NCBI GenBank assembly: GCA_025331435.1
Contig: JAIWNI010000111.1
Coordinates: forward strand, 1 to 64,000
DNA length: 64,000 nucleotides
Source of the DNA: Choanephora cucurbitarum
Lineage: Eukaryota; Mucoromycota; Mucoromycetes; Mucorales; Choanephoraceae
Reading direction: 5' to 3'
Shown in pieces: positions 35,114-46,347 of the stretch. The notes under the pieces were generated by a model. It was not told the DNA's origin. It was given only the letters and a program-made list of their open reading frames with translations, and did not search any database. Numbering within the stretch: the first letter of the stretch is position 1; each line of letters begins with the position of its first letter. The translations under genes were made by a program, and so were the position numbers.

Positions 35114-36071
35114 TTAAGCCAATTTGACAACAATACTAACATCATCATTAATACACACACACACAATACATTGTTTCAATGCTTACCAGTCATGATCTGT
35201 GCCTTCCGATTGCCTTGCTTTGTCTAGGTCATCAGCTGATATTGTACAAAAGGCATCATCGATAGCTGGATCACGGTAAACAAACAAATCCTCGGTTGGA
35301 TCATAGCCAATCAGAATAATAAAATGACCCAGATACTCATAGCCCTTAAATCGCTCCAGTAATAAATCAAGTTGTCCACACATACTACCTAAACAACCTT
35401 GTCTTTGCTAAAATCCTTATTTAACCACCGTCTTATTGGCTTCCCATTTCTCTGTATTACCTTACATAACTGACACTGTAATAAACGAGCATTGACAAGT
35501 GTAAGGATAGCAAACTGTTTACAGTACAAGAAACGCTTAAAATCATCTAAAGGTAACATCCTACAATAGAGTTAAATATATTTTTTTTAAAAAAAGCCTA
35601 TCTACTTTACATGCGTACAACATGCACTGAACAACTTTTGGCAATAGCAAACAGTTTGTTCACTCGCTTTTCATCTTCACCAAAACTATCCTGATAGAAC
35701 TTTTGATCTTGATATTCCCTTCGACTGCCTAAATAGCTTGTGTAATACGTAAAGTCTTGGACATAGTTTCTTAATAAAAAGGCTAAATCAATTGTCCAGA
35801 CACTGTTGACTGGGCATTGTCTGGTCATATCCTCTATACTGACAGTAAACCCTAACCCTCTCAATATCATCACTGCACATGCTAATCCACAATCCCAATT
35901 GGCATCCTATAGTTTGATCAATCTATACTGTCATCCATCCTTACTAGCAACACTTTTACTTCATTTTACTTGATTTATATGGGGTATAGGATGATCACTG
36001 AATTCAGAATAATTGACTATGGTATCTGTTGTTAAAGAATGCATTCTATCGTCTGTACCAAGTGAAATCAT
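35114..36071 (-). CDS. GUCD1: GUCD1-like (guanylyl cyclase domain-containing 1) protein, C39-peptidase-like fold
   Basis: Exons 36071-35970, 35906-35611, 35560-35466, 35397-35187 and 35135-35114 give 241 residues. Family signatures are NWDCGLACAVMILRGLGF after the first intron, the SVWTIDLAFLLR helix, and GHFIILIGYD followed by FVYRDPA, then DLDKARQSEGTDHD at the end. The Cys in WDCGLAC, the His in GHFI and the Asp of RDPA are arranged as in papain-like C39 folds. Despite the name, cyclase activity is not established for this family. The last exon is only 22 nt (end of the GTDHD tail plus six residues). The third acceptor has two close options (before GTTG or eight bases later), changing three residues. 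The family call is good. Confidence 0.85.
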
Positions 36072-36446
36072 TTATAAAGTGGGGTAAAAAAGGCGAAAAA
36101 TTATTTTTTAAGAAAATCATCATTTTATGCGTAATTTAGCTGTGTCACAATTCATTAGGATTTTCAACCAAAGAAAGAGGACAGTCTCAGAACATTTGGA
36201 AAGATTTTTTTTTTTAATTCACAGCAAGTTCGATCCTAGGTAACATAGACACTGTAAATAATCTCAATTGACTCAAGAAAGTATATCCTGTTCTATCGTT
36301 TCAATTCCCTTATGGCTATGTTCTATCCTTTAAGGCCTACACTATTCAACATATACTGTAGCTAATTTCATTTATTTAAGAAAATACAATATTAAGACAA
36401 AAAAAGAAAGGAATAAATAATACACTCTAACAAGAAAAAAAAAGTT
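36072..36446. other. Intergenic, nothing recognised
   Basis: These 375 bases lie between the GUCD1-like start and the NOG1 stop and hold only A/T homopolymers. Confidence 0.4.
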
Positions 36447-38421
36447 TTAACGACGGTCAGTAGTACCCATACCACGCTTGCCACTGAACAAGTGCTTGGG
36501 CATCTTGGTAAGAATATGTCTGTCAGCTTCACCACGCTTGCCGTGTTTTGATTGTTGCTTCTGAACATTCTTCTTTTGTTTATCAGCTTCCAACTTTTGC
36601 TTGACATTACGGAAACCAAGGTTACTCATCTCTTCAGTAAGCATATCATCACGTTCATCCACCTGGACTTCCTTGACAGCCTGGTCAGGAATGGCTTCTT
36701 CACGTGTACGCTTACGACCGGCAGCAGCAGCCTTTGTACGCTCAGTAGCATTTGAACTATCAATACCCATGCTAGTCAACTGTTGATCCATCTCACTCAC
36801 AGTAGAGAACTTGGAGGCTGTGGTCTTGGGTAAGACAGGTCTTGTTCTACCACGAGCAGCACGGTGTGCCTGTACAATCAACTTCTTACGGTCACGAATG
36901 GCATCAGCAGCTGAACGGAGAGCTTCTTCTTCATCATCAAGGATCTCTTCATCAGATTGATAGAAACCTTCAGCCTCCAGACGCTCTTCTTCTCTCTCAA
37001 GAGCTTCCAATTTCTCTTCAATTTCAGGATCAATAAAGTCAGCCACGTTATGACCATCAAGGAATTCAGGAATAGTATCGTATTTCCAGTCATCATCAGC
37101 CAACATGTATTTCTTCTTGAGATCCACATTGTAGACACCAGCACCACCCAGCTCTTGTTCCAAGTCCTTTTCGAGCTTACGACGGTGAGGATCGTTAGGA
37201 TCATACTTGACACGGCTCTGAACTTCACTGGGAATATTGGGAAGACGAGCAATGTTGTCTCTCTGTTGAGGTTGAGCCAAATGAATCTTGTTGATGACAT
37301 CGTTGATCTTGTTGCCCTTCATCTTCATTTCAACACGAGCAGCCAACAATCGATCACAGGCTGAGTTACGGACGTTCATGACACCCTCTTCATTGTAACA
37401 GGACATGGTGACGACCGTAGCGTTTTCTTCTTTAGCAATCTCTTCAATCCATTGACGTTGCTCTTGAGGCAAGTCTTCAGGCTTCACTTGATCAATCTTG
37501 TTGATGACCAACACAATAGGCTTGTTGGCAAACAAGGGCTTGATGTTATGGAACAACTTGACTTGGTCTTCCACACTGTAACCACACTGTTCAGAGAGAT
37601 CCATAAAGTACATGATACAGGATCTCAAGTGAGCCATGGCTGTGATCGATTGCATTTCAATCGTATTACGTTCTTCAAGAGGGTGATCGAGAATACCAGG
37701 AGTATCGATGACTTGCCAGCGCATGTACTTGTAGTCCATATGACCCACAAACAAGGACTTGGTGGTAAAGGCATAAGGCTGGACATCGACATCAGCACGG
37801 GTGATCTTGTTGATAAAAGACGATTTACCGACATTGGGGTAACCACAGATCAAGAGTGTACGGGTGTTGGGATCGATCGAGGGCAGACGAGACAAGTGTT
37901 GACGGACTTGTTCGAGGTAGGCCAGACTGTCCTTTTGACGCTTCATGACGGTGGCCATACGACCTAAAGCAGCCTTTTTGAGTTGCTTACAACGGTAGAG
38001 TGAATCACCGAATTTCAAGAGACGGACGTAATCCTTAGCGACTTGATCGATCAGATGACGAGCGGTATTGACTTGACCTAATGCAAGCTTGTAGTGATCT
38101 TTATCGTACAAGACGTTCATGAGATCAGCATAGAAAGGGTGAATGTCCTATAGAAAAGAGAGTCAGATCCCCCCTCACTTCATCACTTTGATAATTTACC
38201 TCCATCTTGGGAAATTCCTCCAAAATATTCTTGAATTTTTCATCAAAATTCTCTTGTGTAAACTTAACTTTACGCATATAGAATTGTCGAATACGACCAA
38301 TGTTGTAGTTTTTGTGAATGACTGTGGGAGTCTTTCTTTGAGTCTTTGATAAGATGATATCAATGAAATCATTGGAAGTTGGTACAGGTTCAATCTTCTT
38401 GAAGTTATATAAAGAAGTCAT
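36447..38421 (-). CDS. NOG1: Nucleolar GTP-binding protein 1 (NOG1)
   Basis: Exons 38421-38200 and 38147-36447 give 640 residues (yeast Nog1 is about 647). The OBG-type GTPase domain has G1 [12 protein letters not shown]3 [12 protein letters not shown]4 NKIDQV and G5-like SCYNEEG; the N-terminal four-helix part contains [20 protein letters not shown]. The C-terminus has [18 protein letters not shown] and [15 protein letters not shown], family signatures. Nog1 is placed on the nascent 60S subunit in the nucleolus and inserts its tail in the exit tunnel. The single intron sits between EFPKME and [11 protein letters not shown]. The coding strand favours C/G-ending codons, suggesting strong expression. 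Call certain. Confidence 0.97.
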
Positions 38422-39148
38422 TTTTCTTTTGTTTTTATCGAGAAAAGATAGTAAGAGAGAAAAGAAGAAAAAAAATAGCTTTTATGATATGTTCTCTCAT
38501 TCTTTACTGGCTTTTTTTTTTTTTTTTTGCTGCCTTTGGATTGGATGGTGAGTTCCCTTTTTGTATAAGAAAAAAAAAGAGAAGAAAAGCAGTCCATGAA
38601 AGCCTTCAAAATGGATAGCCCTTATTTTTGGTTCCTGAGTTAAGTTGATGGTTTCTTTTCTCGATAGATATTTAGAATGTCAAATCAATTGACTGAGGGT
38701 CTTTTTTTTTTGAGGGGGACTGAACACTGGAGGAAATATCAACCACTCCTCCTTATTTACCTTTAGCCTAGAACAAGGATATCAAGTGATTGAAATAGCG
38801 TTACTTTAAGTACGAAACGAGTTGCCTTTTTCTTTTTCTTAGTAAGATCAAATAAGCTGGACTTTATCTGAATAGACAGAGTCTAGAGACATTGTCGGCT
38901 AGATCAAATAAAGAACCTAGTAAGCCCATAAACCTTGCTTTAATTATTTTCAGTTGAACCAGTTGTCTTTAATTTGATCATTCTATTTTAATGATAAAAT
39001 CAGGGTTCTTCTCCGTTTTGTTTGTGTAGTTTCTCCCTGTTTAAAGGGAATGGCTCTATAGGCTTACTCCCTTTCTCAATAAATAACCTATTTCTTTTGG
39101 AATTCTTTGTTTCTCTCTCTTTTTTTCTCTCTTTTTTTTTTTACTATT
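38422..39148. promoter_or_regulatory. Divergent region between NOG1 and the OSR1-like kinase
   Basis: These 727 bases carry both promoters. TATCGAGAAA occurs at 38436-38445, 15 bases upstream of the NOG1 ATG, the same sequence and spacing as before ESF2. Poly(T) and poly(A) runs (38510-38528, 38569-38577) and a T/C-rich leader (39107-39142) before the kinase ATG are visible. No gene is supported. Confidence 0.4.
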
Positions 39149-41804
39149 ATGTTTACACTCACAAATCAACTAGACCCTGTCAACAATACAGATCCTATTG
39201 TGAAACCCATCTTAGTCAACAGTCCTACCCAGACATCATCTATCATTGATCCCAAAAGGATTTTAGAGTCCATTAAGACAAGTTGTCCTTCAGAAGACAA
39301 TGAGCATCATCAGACAAATATAGATGATTTTGAAATGAAACAACCAATAGGTAAAATAAACCCCAAAAAAAAAAGAAGAATGATTCATTCATGCATGTAA
39401 ATGCATATTAGGCTATGGATCGTCTGCCATTGTATATCGCGCAACTTATTTGCCTCAAAACAAACGAGTGGCTATCAAAGTCATTGATTTGGACATGTTT
39501 GAACGAAACCAGATTGATGGATTACGAGTATGTATCCCATGAGAGATCCGTGTGTTCAAATCCCCTTATGTTGATGTATAGAGAGAAACAGCATTGATGG
39601 CACTATCCAAACATCCTCATGTGTTACAAGTCTATGGTTCATTTATGCATGGATCTAAACTTCATATAGTCACACCTTATATGGCAGTAGGCAAGTAAGG
39701 CCACAGACTGTATTTATGATCAGATAGATAACCCCTTCTTCTTTGTTGTCGATAGGTTCTTGTCTAGATATCATGAAACTCAGTTTTCCTGAGGGACTGG
39801 ATGAGATCAGTATTGCCACTATTTTAAAACAGGCCTTGGAAGGTTTAGCTTATCTACACAAAAATGGACACATTCATCGTGATGTAAAGGCCGGTAATTT
39901 ACTGATGGATCAGAATGGTGCTGTCCTCTTGGCTGACTTTGGTGTATCGAGTTCATTGATGGAAACAGGCGAGAGGGGTATGAGAAAGACCTTTGTTGGT
40001 ACGGTAAGTGAAGCGCTTTATAAAGTACATGACCATCAATTAAGACACACATATATATACAATAGCCTTGTTGGATGGCTCCTGAAGTGATGGAACAAGC
40101 AGATTATGACTATAAAGCAGATATCTGGAGTTTTGGTATTACTGCGATCGAACTTGCAACAGGACATGCACCTTTTGCTAAACTTCCTCCTTTAAAGGTA
40201 ATTCATATAAAATGTTAAAAAAAAGTGGAATACATTGACCTGTCCTTGACGCATAGTATAGGTCTTGATGATGACATTAAATAATGAACCACCCACACTC
40301 TCTCGTGAGACACCAACAAACAAATTCTCAAAGGCCTTTAAGGAAATGATTGATCTATGTCTACATAAGGATCCTACCAAACGGTAACTATGATTTAAAA
40401 CAAAAAAAAAAGTACCAACCGCTTAAACTTCTCTAGTCCCACCTCAGACAAGTTGCTTCAACATCCATTTTTCAAACAAGCCAAAAAGCACGAATGGTTA
40501 GCCAAACATTTGATTGCAGATATCCCGCCTATCGACTGCAGACCCATCAAGAAATTCCCGCATAAGTCAACTGCCTCGACAAGCACGGACGAATGGGACT
40601 TTAATGAGGATAAGAAAGGAATGTCTGATGTATGCCAGCCTCTGCCTGACTTGCATGTACCTAAGCGCCATATATCCTTTGGTCATGTTGTTGTCCGTAA
40701 ACCTTCACAACACCATGTCTCTTCTGTCTCTTGGTCCTATAGTCCCTCTTACCCAGCATCTACAATGGCCTCTCCTCCTTTTGGTTCCACGCAAAGTAAA
40801 AAAAAAAAAAAATCAAAAGAAACTCTAGTTTTTTACTTATGCTCTTATGTAGTATCAAGAAAAGGTAGAGCCCTTAGCGATGACTTTAAAATAGAGCCCT
40901 CACAAATAGCAAACAGTAGTAGGCACCGTCATCAAGGTTCAGCTCCTTTTTCATTTTTGACTGATGTAACTTTAACCTCACGAAATAGAGAGAGAGACAC
41001 TCATCCATTTTTTTTTTTTGGTTAGGATACCAACAAAAATACCGATCCGTCTATCAACTATAAAGGAAGACCAAGACATAGTAGTCTTCATGAAAAGACG
41101 CCTTCTGTAAGCTTTTCAGAAGAAACCACAAGACTGCCTAACGGTAAAACGCTATATCGTACCATCAGTCATGATAACAATATGAGTAATGTAAAAGGAG
41201 ATTTAGACACAAAGAATGAAGTTATCTAAATACTTCAAATAGATAGAAAATCACGTCCTCATTATCAACTATCGTCTCCTACTGTTTCTTTAACTCATCA
41301 TAGTTCAAGTGCATCTGCCAGTTCGTGTCCTCTCACAAGAGAAAAGACAGTATCCCATTCAAAGGGAAGCCTTTCAGCTGACCTGACGATAGAGTCACGA
41401 AAAGTAGGCAGATTTGAGTTGACAACCAACGATCACAGTCGACACCCCATGGACACCTCAGGCAATTCATTACGAATTAACAAGCGTATGCCAGTGATCT
41501 ATAGTCAGATTGATGAACTGCTAAGACAGAATAATGTTCAAAAGCAACTGTTGAGTGAGCTCTGTTCTTCTTTTACTCAAGTGCCTAAAACACCTGTGAA
41601 CGAAACAAAGACTACTCAACAAGAACTTGTTTCAGTGGTAGTAATGTGTCTTATATAAGTTTTTTATTACACAAGAAAGACTTATGTATTTTATTATAGG
41701 AAGAGCTTGAACAACGTCTTCAATCGTATCAACGCGAAAACTTGCTTTTACAAAGAGAAAATGAAACAATGAGAAGACAACTTGAGCTCCTTAAAAACCA
41801 TTAA
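39149..41804 (+). CDS. STE20-type kinase of the OSR1/SPAK (Fray) group
   Basis: Eleven exons (39149-39350, 39412-39527, 39582-39690, 39756-40003, 40066-40197, 40262-40383, 40437-40795, 40853-40965, 41026-41143, 41243-41640, 41700-41804) give 673 residues. The kinase domain spans about residues 60-330: [51 protein letters not shown], and a T-loop [16 protein letters not shown] with [16 protein letters not shown] as in OSR1/SPAK. In animals these are WNK-activated regulators of ion transport; the fungal role is not clear. The C-terminal half is Ser/Pro-rich and ends in a Glu/Gln/Leu-rich coiled coil. Intron 3 starts with GC instead of GT. Exon ends in the low-complexity half (after 40795) are less certain than in the kinase domain. 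Confidence 0.88.
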
Positions 41805-42161
41805 AAAAAATGGCTTAAATTTTCATTTTTGTTTATATAATAAAAAAACCAATTTTTTCTTTTAACTACAAGAAATTCTTATAGTTTAAAAGAAAAAAGG
41901 GTTAACAAAAAATTAGGGTAAACTTCCTTAATGTCCCGCAACCACGGAAATCTTTAGTAAAAGGCGAAAGATTTATCCGATCTGAGCACAGGACAGAAGT
42001 ACAAATAATTTATAAAATGGAGAGAAAAGTGTCCTTTTTATACTTTTTCTTTAGACATCTCTGAGATTAAAAGATGAGACTGTTTATTGTAGGAGCAGTC
42101 TCAAAAGCAGGAACGCCGTGATGCTATCCAAAAAAAGAAACGTTGTGACACTTTTATAACT
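41805..42161. other. Convergent intergenic region, nothing recognised
   Basis: These 357 bases lie between two 3' ends. Only A/T-rich runs are visible. Confidence 0.4.
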
Positions 42162-42722
42162 TTAAGAGGAAACATTTAGCTTTATTGTGCGTGGCTTAAT
42201 CCTCTTGATAAAATGAATCATCTGGTGAATGACAGAAACTATATAGCCTACATACTGACAAAATGGATTTTTGCAATAAGCAGCATTGCCATGGATAAAA
42301 TCATCGTCTAGCCAAGTCAATTGATAGCGCGTTTCAAACTGGGCTCGTGTTATCGTATCTGTTCTACGCTCAAATGATTTAAGCAGGTCATTGATAAGCT
42401 GCAATGTCTCTATCTGCATGCTTCCAATCTTTTCAATTGGCTGTCTTTCATCTAGCATGGATTGCAAATTGAGTTGAATGACATCAAGTGTTGAGTGCCA
42501 ATGGCCAATACTTTCACAAACATAACAATCTAAGGGAAATCGCTCTTCTTTCCCTGCAGGAAGTTTGCAACATGCTACCACAGGTGGGTATATTCTTCTA
42601 GACCATTGTTGTGCAATAACAAAGGACCTTGCCTGATGCAAGTAATGTATAAGTTGAGATACAGAATACCATCGTAACTCTTTTAATATCTCGGGTGTCT
42701 GTATCTTCCAGTTTGTGTACAT
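42162..42722 (-). CDS. Hypothetical protein with Cys/His pairs
   Basis: An uninterrupted frame gives 186 residues from the ATG at 42722. I do not recognise the family. It has CYVCESIGHWH (about residue 71) and YCKNPFCQYVG (about 149), which could bind a metal, and a long helical middle (IETLQLINDLLKSFERR). The bases just upstream end in a strong pyrimidine tract plus TTTAG, an acceptor-like site, so the true start may lie in an upstream exon; a frame around 42772-42915 reads plausible protein containing HCAKAKSDDHC but I could not join it in phase with a GT donor. The existence of a gene is likely, its start is open. Confidence 0.5.
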   Translation of the reverse strand: MYTNWKIQTPEILKELRWYSVSQLIHYLHQARSFVIAQQWSRRIYPPVVACCKLPAGKEERFPLDCYVCESIGHWHSTLDVIQLNLQSMLDERQPIEKIGSMQIETLQLINDLLKSFERRTDTITRAQFETRYQLTWLDDDFIHGNAAYCKNPFCQYVGYIVSVIHQMIHFIKRIKPRTIKLNVSS

Positions 42723-43496
42723 ATTCTAAACCAACAAAATAAAGGAAGAAAAAAGAAGAAGAAGAGATCAACTGATGCTATGTTCTTTGATATTGTTGTT
42801 AAGAAACCATTGATTGAATCTGCAATGGTCGTCACTCTTTGCTTTAGCACAATGAAATAGTTGTTTGGGATGATTTTTATGTGTCGTATATATCGCACTA
42901 TCAATTACAAATAGTCTCTTTTTTTTTTTATTTCAGCTTCTTAGACTTCTCTTGGTTTCTAACTGGTCTTTTTCTTTACTGAAGATTAAAAATCATCTAT
43001 CAAACCCTAATCTATCACAGTCTGGTGAATTCATAGTGTGAGACACGGGTTGCTTACAAAAAGGAGATATCTGTTTCCAAAACACTAAATGCATTTTCCT
43101 AATAAATTTTTGACAACTCGTCTTTTCTTAAAAAAAAAACTAAAGTTACACGACGCTTATGTCAACTGAGCCTAAAGATAAGCACCGGTATACCGGTTAA
43201 TCTCTGCCTATATCCACTCTAGATCAAGTGTATCATCAAACAGTTGTGTCTTGTGTTTCTGATGAATCATTGTGTTTCTCTACTGCTTGTACTAAATGAG
43301 TCATCATAATCTTCCTTTTTTTGATAAAATGCATAAATGTATTTTTAAAAAAGAAACACGATTGGCCAAAGTAGTTACAACAAGCCTTTATTAGAACATC
43401 CATCTCATCCTAAATCAGGCTCCGCACTCTACAAAAAAAAATATAAAAATCTGATGCTGCTTTGTAATCATTTTCTTCAACTAAACATATAAAAAC
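42723..43496. other. Intergenic with possible unplaced exon
   Basis: These 774 bases separate the hypothetical gene and the thioesterase gene. A minus-strand frame at about 42772-42915 may be an exon of the hypothetical gene to the left. An imperfect palindrome around ACCGGTATACCGGT (43186-43199) is also present. Nothing else is recognised. Confidence 0.35.
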
Positions 43497-45167
43497 ATGC
43501 GAGTTGCTTGTCAAAGAAATATACATAAGATATCAAGTCAACTGAGAAACGTTGTCTCGAGACAAACAAATCCGGCCATTTTGACCAAATGTGCTGCCTT
43601 TCATTCTTCTACTACTGTAAATGAATTCAAAGAAGGTAATGAATGTACTTTAGACACGCTCTGGTTTATCACTAACTAGCAAACAGACTTTCAAACGAAT
43701 TACAGCGTAAGACCCACTGGATTTTGGGCCGATAAGATCTTGCAACATGAATCGAAAAAGTCAACTGCTCAACCATCGAAGCCTCGAAAACTCATTGATC
43801 GAACAGTATGTATTTAGATGGAAATACCCAAATCATATAAATAACAAGTCTCGGTTCAGATGAAAGATAGTTATATGGAAGAATACCTTCCTTTTAAGTC
43901 ATTACCTGAACTATTGGAAGAATATGTCTTTTCAGATGGTACTATTCGAACAGGCAAATTGTTAGAAGGTAAGAAATCACATGAGACTATATTTATATTT
44001 TTTTTTCTCATTCTATCATGACAGATTTGGATGCATTAGCAGGAGCTATAGCTTATAAGCATATTGATAACGGGGATCAAGAAGCTTCACCTGTCACTAT
44101 TGTCACTGCAAGTGTAGATCGCTTGGATTTGTTTTTACCAAAAGCAGGTGTACAGAATTACAAGCTTAGTGGCCATGTCACCTATGTTGGTAGTAGTTCG
44201 ATGGAAAGTAAGTTAAATTCTTGGAGAGAGATGAGTTTACCGAGATTCTCATTGCTTTGTGCATCCAACACTAGTATTTATTAAGGCAGAGACTGTACCA
44301 GAAGACGAATTCAACAACAGCCCCCATAAATCCTTTGAAAATCCCGAAAATCTTGGTATTCTCGGTAGAAACACTGTTCTAGCAACCCGATTCACCATGG
44401 TCGCTATTGATTCGATCACACAAAAGCCTGTCAAGATCAATCCATTAAAGCTCACCTCACCTGCAGAAGAGCGACTGTTTGAGATGGCAGAGGCAAACAA
44501 AAAGAGAAAGAAGCGTGCGGCAGAAACATCACTTACTCGCCAACCACCCACACCTGAAGAGCGTCTTGATATTCACGATATCTTTCTCCAATACTCTCAA
44601 TATCTACATGGGGAAGGAACAGATGATTACTTGACTGCTAATCCAGCAGATAACAGACAACCCTTGCCAGAGCACTTGGTCTGGATGCGCGATACAAAGA
44701 TCGAAAGTAATTTCATCATGCAGCCTCAAGACCGTAACATTCACAACAACATCTTTGGTGGTTATCTGATGCGTCGTGCCTATGAATTGGCTTATGCCAA
44801 CACAGCTCTTTTCATGAAAACCTCTTCTCCTACTCTGTTATCGATGGATGAAGTCACCTTCAGAAAGCCTGTTCATGTGGGTACATTACTCAATTTGAGA
44901 TCTGCCATTGTCTTATCGGAGGGATATCCTCATCGTACAGTGCAAGTACGTGTGATGGCTGAGGTTGTCAATATGGAGAAGGACACACGTGAGACCACGA
45001 ATGTGTTTCATTTCACTTTAGCCAGCGGAAATGATAAAATCAAACTTCGTCGTATCCTTCCTAGAACTTATGCAGAAACTATGTTATGGATTGACGCTAA
45101 ACGTCGACGCTTTCAAGGTATTCATGCCAGACATGCTATGCTTGAAGCTGGTATAGCACAGAATTAG
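43497..45167 (+). CDS. Mitochondrial acyl-CoA thioesterase (ACOT9-like, double hotdog)
   Basis: Exons 43497-43635, 43687-43805, 43860-43968, 44025-44207 and 44275-45167 give 480 residues. The N-terminal 40 residues are Arg/Ser/Thr-rich without acidic residues (MRVACQRNIHKISSQLRN...), a mitochondrial presequence. Two hotdog domains follow: the first around DLDALAGAIAYKHI and TIVTASVDRLDL, the second around NIHNNIFGGYLMRRAYELAY and SMDEVTFRKPVHVG. ACOT9-type enzymes hydrolyse acyl-CoA to free acid and CoA in the matrix. The gene is convergent with the xylose reductase, with 41 bases between stop codons. All four introns are canonical and in phase. Family call is strong; substrate length range not predictable. 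Confidence 0.9.
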
Positions 45168-45208
45168 ATAGATAGATATATATTTTTAATTTGCAAAATA
45201 AAAGAAAA

Positions 45209-46347
45209 TTAATCAAAAAGAGGGATGCCGAAACCGAAAATCATAGGATCATTGAATCTTTGGTTGGATCTTAAATCATCCAAGGCCTTGTTGTCTTGTT
45301 CATCTAACTTGATGTTCAAGATATCAAAGTTGCTCTTCATTCTGTCGACATTGACACTCTTGGGAATAACAGCAATTTCTCTATCCAAAGCCCAACGGAG
45401 CAAGACCTGACCGGCAGATACATTATGCTTGTTACCAATAGACTTGACTTGGTCGTGTTCAAGCAAGGACTGGTAGTCCTTACCAGAGTCACTCAAGTTG
45501 ACATAAGATGTAGGACCAAAAGAAGAGTAGGCAGTCACTTGAATGCCTTGATCCTTGACCCACTTGACCAAACGCTCTTGAGGCAAGTAAGGATGAAGTT
45601 CAATCTACATATACACATCAATTAGCTTTTTCCCCTTCTTCTATAGAAATTAAAAGTAAACAAATTACTTGTAAGACAGCAGGCTTGATTTTGGCATAAG
45701 TCAACATGTCCATAATGGCTTGACAGTTGAAATTGGCAACACCAATGTTACGTGTCAAGTTAGCTTCAACAAGCTTTTCCATTTCAGCCCAACATTCATG
45801 AATAGGAGAGCGTTCCAAAGTCAAGGTGTCAACACCTGGAACATACCATTCAGGAGGATACTTGACAGAAGGATCAACGTATTGCAAAGGAATAGGGACT
45901 AAAAGGAAAAAAAGGATGTTGAGATCTTCTTTCTCTTTCGAAAAAGATTATTACTTACAGTGAATCAAGTAGAGATCAAAATAATCAAGACCCCAATCCT
46001 TCAATTGTCTATCGAAAGCAGCACGTACATGTTGCTTGCTGTGGAAAGTGTTCCATAACTTGGTGACAACTAATACCCTGACTTAGTATACATTCAACCT
46101 ACATGTACACTGACTTACTGAAGAGATCTTCACGCTTGACCAATCCTTCCTTGATGGCTTTGTTGATGCCACGACCTACTTCGACTTCATTGCCATAATC
46201 ACAAGCACCATCAAAGAGTCTGTAACCGACTTTGATGGCTTGATAGACAGTGTCTTCAGCGTCTTTCTTGTCGATCTTCCAGCAGCCAAAGCCGCGAAGA
46301 GGCATCTTGTCACCTGTGCGATCCAAAGTAACGTAATCGGTAGTCAT
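45209..46347 (-). CDS. XYL1: NAD(P)H-dependent D-xylose reductase (aldo-keto reductase)
   Basis: Exons 46347-46119, 46069-45959, 45898-45669 and 45604-45209 give 321 residues, the usual length. It would reduce D-xylose to xylitol. The AKR tetrad is present: Asp and Tyr in [11 protein letters not shown], Lys in VTKLWN, His in YLIHFPIP. The loop [17 protein letters not shown] and the C-terminal NQRFNDP...FGIPLFD are specific to the xylose reductase group, and [16 protein letters not shown] holds the 2'-phosphate binding Lys-Ser with an Arg five residues later, as in dual-cofactor enzymes. An upstream ATG would extend the frame through an unrelated hydrophobic leader, so I start at 46347. No targeting signal. 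Call strong. Confidence 0.93.
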
